Assembly: GCF_012396585.1 (NCBI RefSeq)
Contig: NZ_JAAXPR010000012.1
Span: 1 to 64,000, forward strand
Source: Streptococcus ovuberis
Lineage (GTDB): Bacteria; Bacillota; Bacilli; Lactobacillales; Streptococcaceae
Reading direction: 5' to 3'
DNA: 64,000 nucleotides
In this document: positions 57,129 to 64,000 of the stretch, piece by piece
How the letters are laid out: each line of letters starts with the position of its first letter
Numbering within the stretch: position 1 is the first letter of the stretch
Notes under the pieces: model-generated
What the model was told of the DNA's origin: nothing
Database searches by the model: none
The model's input: the letters and a program-made list of their open reading frames with translations, nothing else
Position numbers and translations under genes: made by a program

Positions 57129-57767
57129 CTAGTTTAATAACCCACGAAGATAATCTGCAATTTCTTGCTCCTGACAATGTTTGAAAAAAAGATTCTGGAA
57201 GTGTTCTCCCGAAATAGTTTCTTTTAGAAACTCTTGATCAATCATTTTTAAAATATCAATCATCGGACGATGGGTAACACTTTTTACATCATTTAAAATA
57301 CGAGCATTACGCTGTTCAGGAATAACACGCTCTTTTGGATAGCCTCCACCAAATTTTTCTTCAAATAAACGTTCAAATATATAGCGAAGGTTTAATTCAG
57401 CCCCCCATCCGAAACCTTTGGCATAAGGAAGAGAAAGAGCGTTTCCACCGTTAACTTGTGAGAACAGATAGGCATCAAGCGGATCAGCTGCAAAGCCACA
57501 GACAACACCGGGGAAGCTGTTGCAAGCAAGCATTGCTCCAATGCCTGTTCCGCAGCCGGTAATAACAAAATCGGCTGCACCGCTGTTTAGTAAGATGGCA
57601 GTCAGTAGTCCGTTTTGCACATAAGTCAGTTGGCTTTCCCCATCTTGACCATACATGCCATAATTAAAACTTTCAAAGCCCTTTGCATCAGCAACGGTTT
57701 TTAGAGCCTCAAAGATGATACTATTTTTTGCTGCTTGGCTGTTTTCGTTGATTAGTGCAATTTTCAT
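57129..57767 (-). CDS. dhuI: DhuI-type isomerase of the RpiB/LacAB family
   Basis: A 212-residue protein of the RpiB/LacA/LacB fold (INENSQAAKN, CGTGIGAMLACN, NALSLPYAKGFG) with a C-terminal extension of about 60 residues. In Streptococcus agalactiae this type was shown to isomerise 4-deoxy-L-threo-5-hexosulose uronate, replacing the unrelated KduI. Position between the dehydrogenase and kinase genes supports the same role. Confidence 0.85.
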   Translation of the reverse strand: MKIALINENSQAAKNSIIFEALKTVADAKGFESFNYGMYGQDGESQLTYVQNGLLTAILLNSGAADFVITGCGTGIGAMLACNSFPGVVCGFAADPLDAYLFSQVNGGNALSLPYAKGFGWGAELNLRYIFERLFEEKFGGGYPKERVIPEQRNARILNDVKSVTHRPMIDILKMIDQEFLKETISGEHFQNLFFKHCQEQEIADYLRGLLN

Positions 57768-57791
57768 GAGTAGAATATCCTTTCTTGTTTA

Positions 57792-58583
57792 TTAGGGTTG
57801 TTTTCCGATGTATGCCAAGATGCCGCCATCCACATAGAGAATGTGACCGTTAACAAAGTTACTAGCATCGCTGGCTAAAAAGACAGCTGGTCCAGCTAAA
57901 TCTTCAGGTTCTCCCCAACGTGCAGCAGGTGTCTTAGCAATAATGAATTGGTCGAACGGATGCGGAGTTCCATCAGCCTGTTTTTCACGTAAAGGAGCCG
58001 TTTGAGGCGTCGCGATATAACCAGGACCAATGCCATTACATTGGATATTGGCGCTACCGTACTCGGAGGCAATGTTTTTAGTCAACATTTTGAGACCACC
58101 TTTGGCAGCTGCGTAGGCACTTACCGTTTCACGCCCTAACTCACTCATCATTGAACAAATATTAATGATTTTACCGTGTCCTTTTTTAATCATAGATGGT
58201 AATACTGCTTTTGCAACAATAAATGGAGCTGTCAAGTCAATATCAATAACTTGACGGAAATCTTTAACCTCCATTTCGAGCATTGGGGTTCGTTTAATAA
58301 TACCTGCATTATTCACTAAAATATCAATGATACCAACTTCTTGTTCAATTTGTTTAACCATTTTCTGAATGCCTGATTCATCAGTGACATCGCAAACATA
58401 CCCATGTGCTGTAATACCAGCTTGGCTATAATTTGCTAAGCCCTTGTCCACAAATTCTTGAGAGATATCATTGAAGACAATTGTTGCACCTGCACCAGCC
58501 AAGGCTTGAGCGATAGAAAAACCTATACCGTACGATGCACCTGTAATGAGGGCGATTTTTCCTTCCAAAGAGAATTGAGACAT
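57792..58583 (-). CDS. dhuD: DhuD/KduD-type SDR dehydrogenase
   Basis: A 263-residue short-chain dehydrogenase with cofactor motif TGASYGIGFSIA, NNAG, catalytic Ser in ICSMMSELG and YAAAK. It reduces the product of DhuI to 2-keto-3-deoxygluconate. First gene of the minus-strand operon; ribosome site ggaggt. Often annotated gluconate 5-dehydrogenase, but context favours the uronate step. Confidence 0.88.
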   Translation of the reverse strand: MSQFSLEGKIALITGASYGIGFSIAQALAGAGATIVFNDISQEFVDKGLANYSQAGITAHGYVCDVTDESGIQKMVKQIEQEVGIIDILVNNAGIIKRTPMLEMEVKDFRQVIDIDLTAPFIVAKAVLPSMIKKGHGKIINICSMMSELGRETVSAYAAAKGGLKMLTKNIASEYGSANIQCNGIGPGYIATPQTAPLREKQADGTPHPFDQFIIAKTPAARWGEPEDLAGPAVFLASDASNFVNGHILYVDGGILAYIGKQP

Positions 58584-58610
58584 ATGGAAACCTCCGTTAG
58601 TTTTATTTTG

Positions 58611-58656
58611 TAAACCGATTTACTTAGATTCTACATCTTGCTAAAAAATAAGTCAA
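58611..58656 (-). promoter_or_regulatory. dhuD operon promoter with RegR-type operator
   Basis: On the minus strand, -35 TTGACT (complement of 58651-58656), 17-bp spacer, -10 TAGAAT (complement of 58628-58633), then taaaccgattta at 58611-58622 over the start of transcription. Confidence 0.8.
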
Positions 58657-58772
58657 TTATTTAGCTTGATTTAATCTTCATTTTTAATTTTTGGATAGGC
58701 TTATAAAATATTTCCTAATTTTTAAATTAAATAACAAAAAGTAGCACACGAAAGAAACCGCTAACTTTTTTA

Positions 58773-58827
58773 AGAAAACGCTTGACAATAAAAAAGGAGA
58801 GGAGTATAATTCAAGTAAACCGATTTA
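58773..58827 (+). promoter_or_regulatory. PTS-ugl operon promoter with RegR-type operator
   Basis: A consensus promoter TTGACA (58782-58787), 17 bp, TATAAT (58805-58810), with the operator taaaccgattta at 58816-58827. agaaaacgctt overlapping the -35 resembles half to two thirds of a cre box, so CcpA may add catabolite control. Confidence 0.85.
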
Positions 58828-58857
58828 CTAAAAAACTTTCTGAAAGGATGTGATTAC

Positions 58858-59280
58858 TTGGAAATTATCTTAATGGGTCACGGACACTTTGCTAGTGGAC
58901 TTCTCTCTTCTCTAGAACTTATTGCAGGGACTCAAGAGAGAATAACCGTTATTGATTTTATTGAATCAATGTCAAGCGAGGAACTCGAAGAGCAATTACG
59001 ACAATCTCTTAAAGATAAGACAGAAGTGCTTATTCTCTGCGATTTACTCGGTGGCACACCATTTAAAGTAGCTTCTCTTCAGGCATATCAAAAAGAAGAG
59101 CAAGAGATTCAAGTCATTGCTGGCACAAATTTGCCTCTACTGTTAAATGTTGCTTTATCATATCATCAAAGGGATGATGACTTAATTGAAAAACTCACTG
59201 CCGATGCTTGTAAAGGAATCGTAAGCGCTAAGAACTTGTTGTCTAAGTCTTCGGCCAACGACTGGGAAGATGGGATTTAA
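58858..59280 (+). CDS. agaF: Mannose-family PTS IIA component
   Basis: A 140-residue IIA protein with the phosphorylated His in ILMGHGHFASG (His8 or His10) and the LGGTPF motif (about 64-69). It passes phosphate from HPr to the IIB component for uptake of hyaluronan disaccharides. The start codon is TTG, supported by aaggatg upstream and by the conserved N terminus. First gene of the plus-strand operon. Confidence 0.9.
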   Translation: MEIILMGHGHFASGLLSSLELIAGTQERITVIDFIESMSSEELEEQLRQSLKDKTEVLILCDLLGGTPFKVASLQAYQKEEQEIQVIAGTNLPLLLNVALSYHQRDDDLIEKLTADACKGIVSAKNLLSKSSANDWEDGI

Positions 59281-59290
59281 GGAGTTTACA

Positions 59291-60481
59291 ATGATCAAAA
59301 CAATCACCATAGAACCGATAGCTAATCCACAACGATTTTCAACAGTTCCTCACCTAACCCGTGAAGAAGTCGAACAAGCGATTAAAAAAGTAATAGATAA
59401 ATTACACCATAATATTAAGTATTTCGACAATCAATACCCTACCCCTGCAACAGCAAACAATTGTTATCCTGTGATGGATAATACAGAATGGACAAATGGT
59501 TTTTGGACTGGTTGTCTATGGCTAGCTTATGAATTTAGTCAAGACGAACGTTTCTGCAAAGTTGCCCATCAAAATGTTCTTTCATTTTTAAACCGAGTCA
59601 ATCAGAGAATTGAACTTGACCACCATGATTTAGGTTTTCTTTATTCACCATCTTGCGTAGCTGAATATCGTATCAATGATAATCCAAAAGCCAGAGAAGC
59701 GGCGTTAAAAGCAGCAGATAAGTTAATCGAGCGATTTCAGGAAAAGGGAGGCTTTATTCAAGCTTGGGGGGAATTAGGACACGCTGATCATTATCGCCTG
59801 ATTATTGATTGTCTGCTAAATATCCAGCTTTTGTTCTTTGCCTTCGAAGAAACTGGGAATGATTTGTACTATGAGATTGCTAAAAAGCATTTCTACGCCT
59901 CTGCTAATCATGTTATCCGTGATGATGCTTCAACATTCCACACCTTTTATTTTGATCCAGAGACTGGAACACCTATCAAAGGCGTAACAAGGCAAGGATA
60001 TAGCGATGAATCTTGTTGGGCACGAGGGCAAGCCTGGGGCATTTATGGTATACCTTTGACTTATAGGAAGCTAAAAGACATTGGATGTGTTCCATTATTC
60101 AAAGGAGTGACGCACTATTTTCTCAATAGACTTCCTGAGGATCATGTGTCTTACTGGGATTTAATCTTTGAGGACGGCAGTGGACATGCACGAGATTCAT
60201 CTGCGACAGCTATTGCAGTATGTGGTATTCATGAAATGTTAAAACATCTCTCAGATGAGGACTGTGATAAACCTCTTTATCGAGATGCCATGCATGCGAT
60301 GCTACGGTCGTTGATAGACCATTATTACGATGAAGAAGTGAGCGATGGAAGACCTTTATTATTGCATGGTGTCTATTCTTGGCATTCAGGAAAAGGAGTC
60401 GATGAGGGAAATATCTGGGGTGATTATTTCTACCTAGAAGCACTGATGCGACTCTATAAAGATTGGGAATTATATTGGTAA
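59291..60481 (+). CDS. ugl: Unsaturated glucuronyl hydrolase
   Basis: A 396-residue family GH88 enzyme that hydrates and splits the unsaturated uronate from hyaluronan disaccharides in the cytoplasm. An alpha6/alpha6 barrel with WTNGFWTGCLWLAYE, the Asp of HHDLGFLYSPS, RQGYSDESCWARGQAWG and DSSATAIA, where family catalytic Asp residues lie. ATG 59291 has aaggag upstream; it follows IIA by 10 bp. Confidence 0.93.
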   Translation: MIKTITIEPIANPQRFSTVPHLTREEVEQAIKKVIDKLHHNIKYFDNQYPTPATANNCYPVMDNTEWTNGFWTGCLWLAYEFSQDERFCKVAHQNVLSFLNRVNQRIELDHHDLGFLYSPSCVAEYRINDNPKAREAALKAADKLIERFQEKGGFIQAWGELGHADHYRLIIDCLLNIQLLFFAFEETGNDLYYEIAKKHFYASANHVIRDDASTFHTFYFDPETGTPIKGVTRQGYSDESCWARGQAWGIYGIPLTYRKLKDIGCVPLFKGVTHYFLNRLPEDHVSYWDLIFEDGSGHARDSSATAIAVCGIHEMLKHLSDEDCDKPLYRDAMHAMLRSLIDHYYDEEVSDGRPLLLHGVYSWHSGKGVDEGNIWGDYFYLEALMRLYKDWELYW

Positions 60482-60491
60482 GGAGTAAGAT

Positions 60492-60983
60492 ATGACACAA
60501 CCAAATATTGTTATGACGAGAGTCGATGAACGGCTCATTCACGGCCAAGGGCAATTGTGGATCAAGTTTCTGAATTGCAACACCGTCATTGTTGCTAATG
60601 ATGCAGTCGCTGAGGATGCGATTCAACAAACGTTGATGAAAACAGTTGTCCCTGATTCTATCGCTTTGCGCTTTTTCTCCATTCAAAAAGTCATTGATAT
60701 CATCCATAAAGCCAATCCAGCTCAAACTATTTTCTTGATTGTAAAGGATTTGAAAGATGCCCAAGCATTAATTAAAGGTGGCGTTCCCATAAGCAGTCTA
60801 AATATAGGTAATCTTCATAATGCTCCTGGAAAAGAGCAAGTAACGCGCTCTATTTTTATAGACGCCGAAGACAAAGCCATTATTCGAGACTTAAACCAAA
60901 ATAATCAAATTATCTTCAACACCAAGACCACTCCGACAGGAAATGATGGAGCATTGGAAGTTAATTTACTAGACTACATTTAA
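60492..60983 (+). CDS. agaV: Mannose-family PTS IIB component
   Basis: A 163-residue IIB protein with the phosphorylated His in RVDERLIHGQGQLW. It phosphorylates the incoming sugar at the membrane channel. Ten bases after ugl, 23 before IIC. Confidence 0.92.
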   Translation: MTQPNIVMTRVDERLIHGQGQLWIKFLNCNTVIVANDAVAEDAIQQTLMKTVVPDSIALRFFSIQKVIDIIHKANPAQTIFLIVKDLKDAQALIKGGVPISSLNIGNLHNAPGKEQVTRSIFIDAEDKAIIRDLNQNNQIIFNTKTTPTGNDGALEVNLLDYI

Positions 60984-61006
60984 CTTTTAATTAAGGAGGA
61001 TACATT

Positions 61007-61789
61007 ATGCAACTCAATGTTATTCAAGCTGTTTTAATCGGCTTGTGGACTGCTTTTTGCTTTAGCGGCATGTTACTTGGTATTTATACCAATCGGTGTA
61101 TTATTTTATCATTTGGTGTTGGGATTATTGTCGGTGACATTCCAACAGCCCTCGCAATGGGAGCCATTTCTGAGTTAGCTTACATGGGCTTCGGAGTAGG
61201 GGCTGGAGGAACAGTGCCACCTAACCCTATCGGACCAGGAATTTTTGGAACGCTGATGGCAATTACCAGCGCAGGTAAAGTAACACCTGAAGCCGCTTTA
61301 GCTTTATCAACACCAATCGCAGTTGCTATTCAATTTTTACAAACCTTTGCCTACACAGCTTTCGCTGGTGCACCCGAAAGTGCCAAGAAACATCTGCGAA
61401 ACGGCAATCTGAAGGGCTTTAAAATGGTTGCTAATGGAACAATTGTACTGTTTGCAGTGATTGGATTTATTTTAGGCGTTGTTGGAACCTTATCAATGGA
61501 CACCTTGATTAGTCTAGTTGACTATATTCCACCTGTGTTGCTGAGCGGTTTAACTGTTGCAGGTAAAATGTTGCCAGCGATTGGCTTTGCGATGATTTTG
61601 TCTGTCATGGCTAAAAAAGAATTGATTCCATTTGTGCTACTAGGATATGTATGTGCGAGTTACCTACAAATTCCAACTATCGGTATTGCGATTGTCGGAA
61701 TAATGTTTGCTTTAATGGAATTTTATAACAAACCAAATAAAGTTGAAGCAATTGTAACTGAGGGAGGCGAGCAAGATGACTGGATCTAA
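61007..61789 (+). CDS. agaW: Mannose-family PTS IIC component
   Basis: A 260-residue membrane channel protein with about eight hydrophobic segments and the family stretch AMGAISELAYMGFG. With IID it forms the translocator for hyaluronan-derived disaccharides. It overlaps IID by 14 bp. Confidence 0.92.
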   Translation: MQLNVIQAVLIGLWTAFCFSGMLLGIYTNRCIILSFGVGIIVGDIPTALAMGAISELAYMGFGVGAGGTVPPNPIGPGIFGTLMAITSAGKVTPEAALALSTPIAVAIQFLQTFAYTAFAGAPESAKKHLRNGNLKGFKMVANGTIVLFAVIGFILGVVGTLSMDTLISLVDYIPPVLLSGLTVAGKMLPAIGFAMILSVMAKKELIPFVLLGYVCASYLQIPTIGIAIVGIMFALMEFYNKPNKVEAIVTEGGEQDDWI

Positions 61790-62597
61790 AAAATTAGAAA
61801 AAAAGGATTACACCAAAACAGCTTTACGAGCATTCTTTTTACAAAATGGGTTTAATTACAGTAACTATCAAGGGTTAGGTTACGCCAATGTGATGTATCC
61901 AGCTCTGAAAAAATACTATGGCGATGATCAAGAAGCTTTCTATAAAGCCCTAGAAGAGAATTGCGAATTTTATAATACAAACCCACATTTTCTTCCGTTT
62001 ATCACTAGCATGGATTTAGTGATGCTTGATAGTGGTCGCCCTCAAGAAGAGCGTCGTAATATCAAGATGGCTTTGATGGGGCCATTAGCTGGTATTGGGG
62101 ATTCTTTATCACAATTTTGTTTAGCACCTCTGTTTTCTACTATTGCAGCCTCTTTAGCAGCTGACGGTTTAGTCATGGGACCAATAATATTCTTCTTGGC
62201 AATGAATATTATTTTGACAGGAATTAAACTAGGAACAGGATTATACGGTTATCGCTTAGGAACAAGTTTTATTGACAAACTGAGTGAACAGATGGCTGTG
62301 ATCTCACGTATTGCTAATATTGTTGGTGTAACAGTTATTGCAGGCTTAGCAGCAACTTCTGTAAAAATGACTGTTCCTATTCAATTTGCGGCAGAAGAAA
62401 TTGATTTAACTAATGCTTCTCAAAAATTTGTCACTATTCAAGGTATGCTAGATAAAATTGCTCCTGCTTTATTACCGGCCGCCTTCACCTTGTTGATGTA
62501 CTACTTGATCAAGTCTAAAAAGTGGACAACTTATAAATTGGTACTGTTGACCGTTGTCATTGGTATTCTTGGCAGTTGGTTAGGTATTTTAGCTTAA
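61776..62597 (+). CDS. agaD: Mannose-family PTS IID component
   Basis: A 273-residue IID protein; the soluble N-terminal part (FNYSNYQGLGYANVMYPAL) and the family motif MGPLAGIGDSLSQF precede several C-terminal helices. Full length. The gene ends the operon before a terminator. Confidence 0.92.
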   Translation: MTGSKKLEKKDYTKTALRAFFLQNGFNYSNYQGLGYANVMYPALKKYYGDDQEAFYKALEENCEFYNTNPHFLPFITSMDLVMLDSGRPQEERRNIKMALMGPLAGIGDSLSQFCLAPLFSTIAASLAADGLVMGPIIFFLAMNIILTGIKLGTGLYGYRLGTSFIDKLSEQMAVISRIANIVGVTVIAGLAATSVKMTVPIQFAAEEIDLTNASQKFVTIQGMLDKIAPALLPAAFTLLMYYLIKSKKWTTYKLVLLTVVIGILGSWLGILA

Positions 62598-62630
62598 TCA
62601 TACCATATTATTTTAAGCCAAAAATGGCAG

Positions 62631-62666
62631 AAAAGGAGTTGAACCAATAGAGGGCAATTCCTTTTT
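62631..62666 (+). terminator. PTS-ugl operon terminator
   Basis: Stem aaaaggagttg/caattcctttt (one G-U pair) with a 13-nt loop and a T run. A TACAAT at 62720-62725 may be the -10 of regR. Confidence 0.75.
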
Positions 62667-62781
62667 ATTTAGTTATAACTATCAAATCATCCAAGGACAT
62701 AAATTCAGAAGAACTATGTTACAATAACTGTAGATAAGGAATTCGCAAACTCTGTTTTGACTGAACAGAAGGGAGGGGCAC

Positions 62782-63783
62782 ATGCAAAAACGCGTCACGA
62801 TTAACGACATCGCAAAGCTATCTAAAACATCTAAAACAACGGTTTCTTTCTATTTGAATGGTAAACTAGATAAAATGTCAAAAGAAACACGTGATAAAAT
62901 CAAAAAAGTTATTGATGAAACGGGATATCAGCCGAGTATTGTTGCTCGCAGCCTAAACTCTAAGCAGACAAAACTCATCGGAGTACTCATTGGCGACATT
63001 ACTAATAGTTTTTCCAATCAAATTGTGAAGGGGATTGAACACATTGCACATCGTCGTGGTTATCAAGTTATCATCGGAAATAGTAACTATGAACCCGAAA
63101 GTGAAGAACGTTATATTGACAATATGCTCCGTTTAGGAGTTGATGGGTTTATTATCCAGCCAACATCTAATTTCCGTAAGTATGAAAAAATCAGTCAAGA
63201 AAGCCAAAAAGCTGTTGTCTTTTTTGATAGCCAACTCTACGAACATAGCAGTAATTGGGTTAAAACTAATAATTATGATGCTGTTTATGATGTTACCCTA
63301 AATTGTATTAAAAAAGGGTACACCGAATTTTTAATTATCACAGCTGATACAAGTCTTCTAAGCACTCGCATTGAGCGTGCTTCAGGCTTTATTGATGCCC
63401 TAAAAGATAACAAACTGCCTCATACTTCCTATCTCATTGAAGATGCTGAGACAACTGTTGAAAATTTAGTCACTTTCTTATTGAAAAACATTTCTCCTGA
63501 TAAAAAAACGCTTGTGTTTGTTCCTAATTGTTGGGCTCTACCTCGTGTGTTTAAAGCCTTAAAAGAAATTAATTTTGAACAATTAAATACTGGCTTAATT
63601 GGTTTTGATAATACAGAGTGGACAGAATTAGCTTCGCCAACAGTTACAACAATTGTTCAACCTGCTTTTGAAGAAGGAGAGCAAGCCACTAAAATTTTAA
63701 TTGATCAGATTGAAGGGCTTAATATTGAGCAAAGGCAACAGGTGCTAGATTGCGGTGTTAATTGGCAAGAGTCGACTCAATGA
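62782..63783 (+). CDS. regR: LacI-family regulator of hyaluronan use
   Basis: A 333-residue repressor with an N-terminal LacI helix-turn-helix (VTINDIAKLSKTSKTTVSFY) and hinge (YQPSIVARSLNS), then a periplasmic-binding-like effector domain (about 62-330). It corresponds to RegR, which in streptococci controls the hyaluronate lyase and PTS-ugl operons. The three TAAACCGRTTTA sites in this window are typical LacI palindromes and probably its targets; none lies before regR itself. Ribosome site gggagggg. Confidence 0.88.
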   Translation: MQKRVTINDIAKLSKTSKTTVSFYLNGKLDKMSKETRDKIKKVIDETGYQPSIVARSLNSKQTKLIGVLIGDITNSFSNQIVKGIEHIAHRRGYQVIIGNSNYEPESEERYIDNMLRLGVDGFIIQPTSNFRKYEKISQESQKAVVFFDSQLYEHSSNWVKTNNYDAVYDVTLNCIKKGYTEFLIITADTSLLSTRIERASGFIDALKDNKLPHTSYLIEDAETTVENLVTFLLKNISPDKKTLVFVPNCWALPRVFKALKEINFEQLNTGLIGFDNTEWTELASPTVTTIVQPAFEEGEQATKILIDQIEGLNIEQRQQVLDCGVNWQESTQ

Positions 63784-63957
63784 CGCTATCCAGAGATTTT
63801 AGTTTTTTTGAGAAATAGTTGACGTTATGAAAAAACTAAAATGCTTGTACTTGATTTGATAAGCGGATATTCCCAGAAAAACAGGCACAAGCCGTTTCTA
63901 TTTGCTGGATCTTGTGATAGAATGGAAGTAATGAATGGAAAGCAAAGAGAGGATTTT

Positions 63958-64000
63958 ATGAAAAAACCTATTATCATCGGTGTGACGGGCGGTTCTGGCG
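63958..64000 (+). CDS. udk: Uridine kinase, first codons only
   Basis: The window ends 14 codons into a gene starting MKKPIIIGVTGGSG, the N terminus and beginning of the P loop of streptococcal uridine kinase. A ribosome site (agagagga) precedes it. The rest lies outside. Confidence 0.75.
   Translation, partial: MKKPIIIGVTGGSG

Overview
The window looks like a low-GC pyogenic-group Streptococcus chromosome, most like S. dysgalactiae or a close relative. This is inferred from the streptococcal gene set (LPXTG-anchored hyaluronate lyase, Rgg regulator, rbgA-rnhB-dprA order, citrate lyase cluster, aga/RegR hyaluronan operon, PezAT and Tn5252-type ICE genes). No rRNA, tRNA or CRISPR array was seen.

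Region 1 (1-23,240) is the integrase end of an integrative and conjugative or mobilizable element; its other end lies outside the window. Backbone genes are a DUF3991/TOPRIM protein, three small accessory proteins, a putative oriT, two MobC-like proteins, a MOBP-type relaxase, a small Cro/CI regulator, an excisionase-like protein and a tyrosine integrase. It carries two cargo blocks. The first is a PezAT toxin-antitoxin pair running with overlapping genes into a Gabija-like anti-phage system (gajA, a frameshifted gajB and an unrecognised third gene). The second is a complete class II lantibiotic locus: histidine kinase, response regulator, lacticin-481/nukacin-group precursor, LanM, LanT and LanFEG. 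The integrase ends about 90 bp before rbgA.

Region 2 (23,298-30,780) is ordinary chromosome: rbgA, rnhB, a YdcF-like membrane protein, a sugar O-acetyltransferase with an internal deletion, dprA and proBAC.

Region 3 (30,951-43,585) is a citrate fermentation cluster of the Enterococcus type: a CitMHS citrate transporter, the membrane oxaloacetate decarboxylase (oadH, oadD, oadB, a 44-residue OadG-like subunit, oadA), citrate lyase (citD, citE, citF), its maturation proteins (citX, citC, citG), and a GntR regulator like CitO. citC stands apart on the opposite strand. ptsHI follows.

Region 4 (45,840-50,000) is an insertion-rich gap. An IS3-family (IS150-group) element has landed in the loop of the hairpin after ptsI and is itself interrupted by about 99 bp at its frameshift site. 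Next come about 0.9 kb of diverged streptococcal intergenic repeats, an XRE-TPR regulator and a decayed IS30-like fragment.

Region 5 (50,040-63,783) is a hyaluronan-use regulon: surface hyaluronate lyase, mannose-family PTS (IIA, IIB, IIC, IID), unsaturated glucuronyl hydrolase, then DhuI, DhuD, KdgK and Eda, leading to pyruvate and glyceraldehyde 3-phosphate, plus the LacI-type regulator RegR. Three promoters carry the same 12-bp palindrome just after the -10 box, which predicts one RegR operator class. An Rgg-type regulator sits between the lyase and the catabolic operon. The window ends in the first codons of udk.
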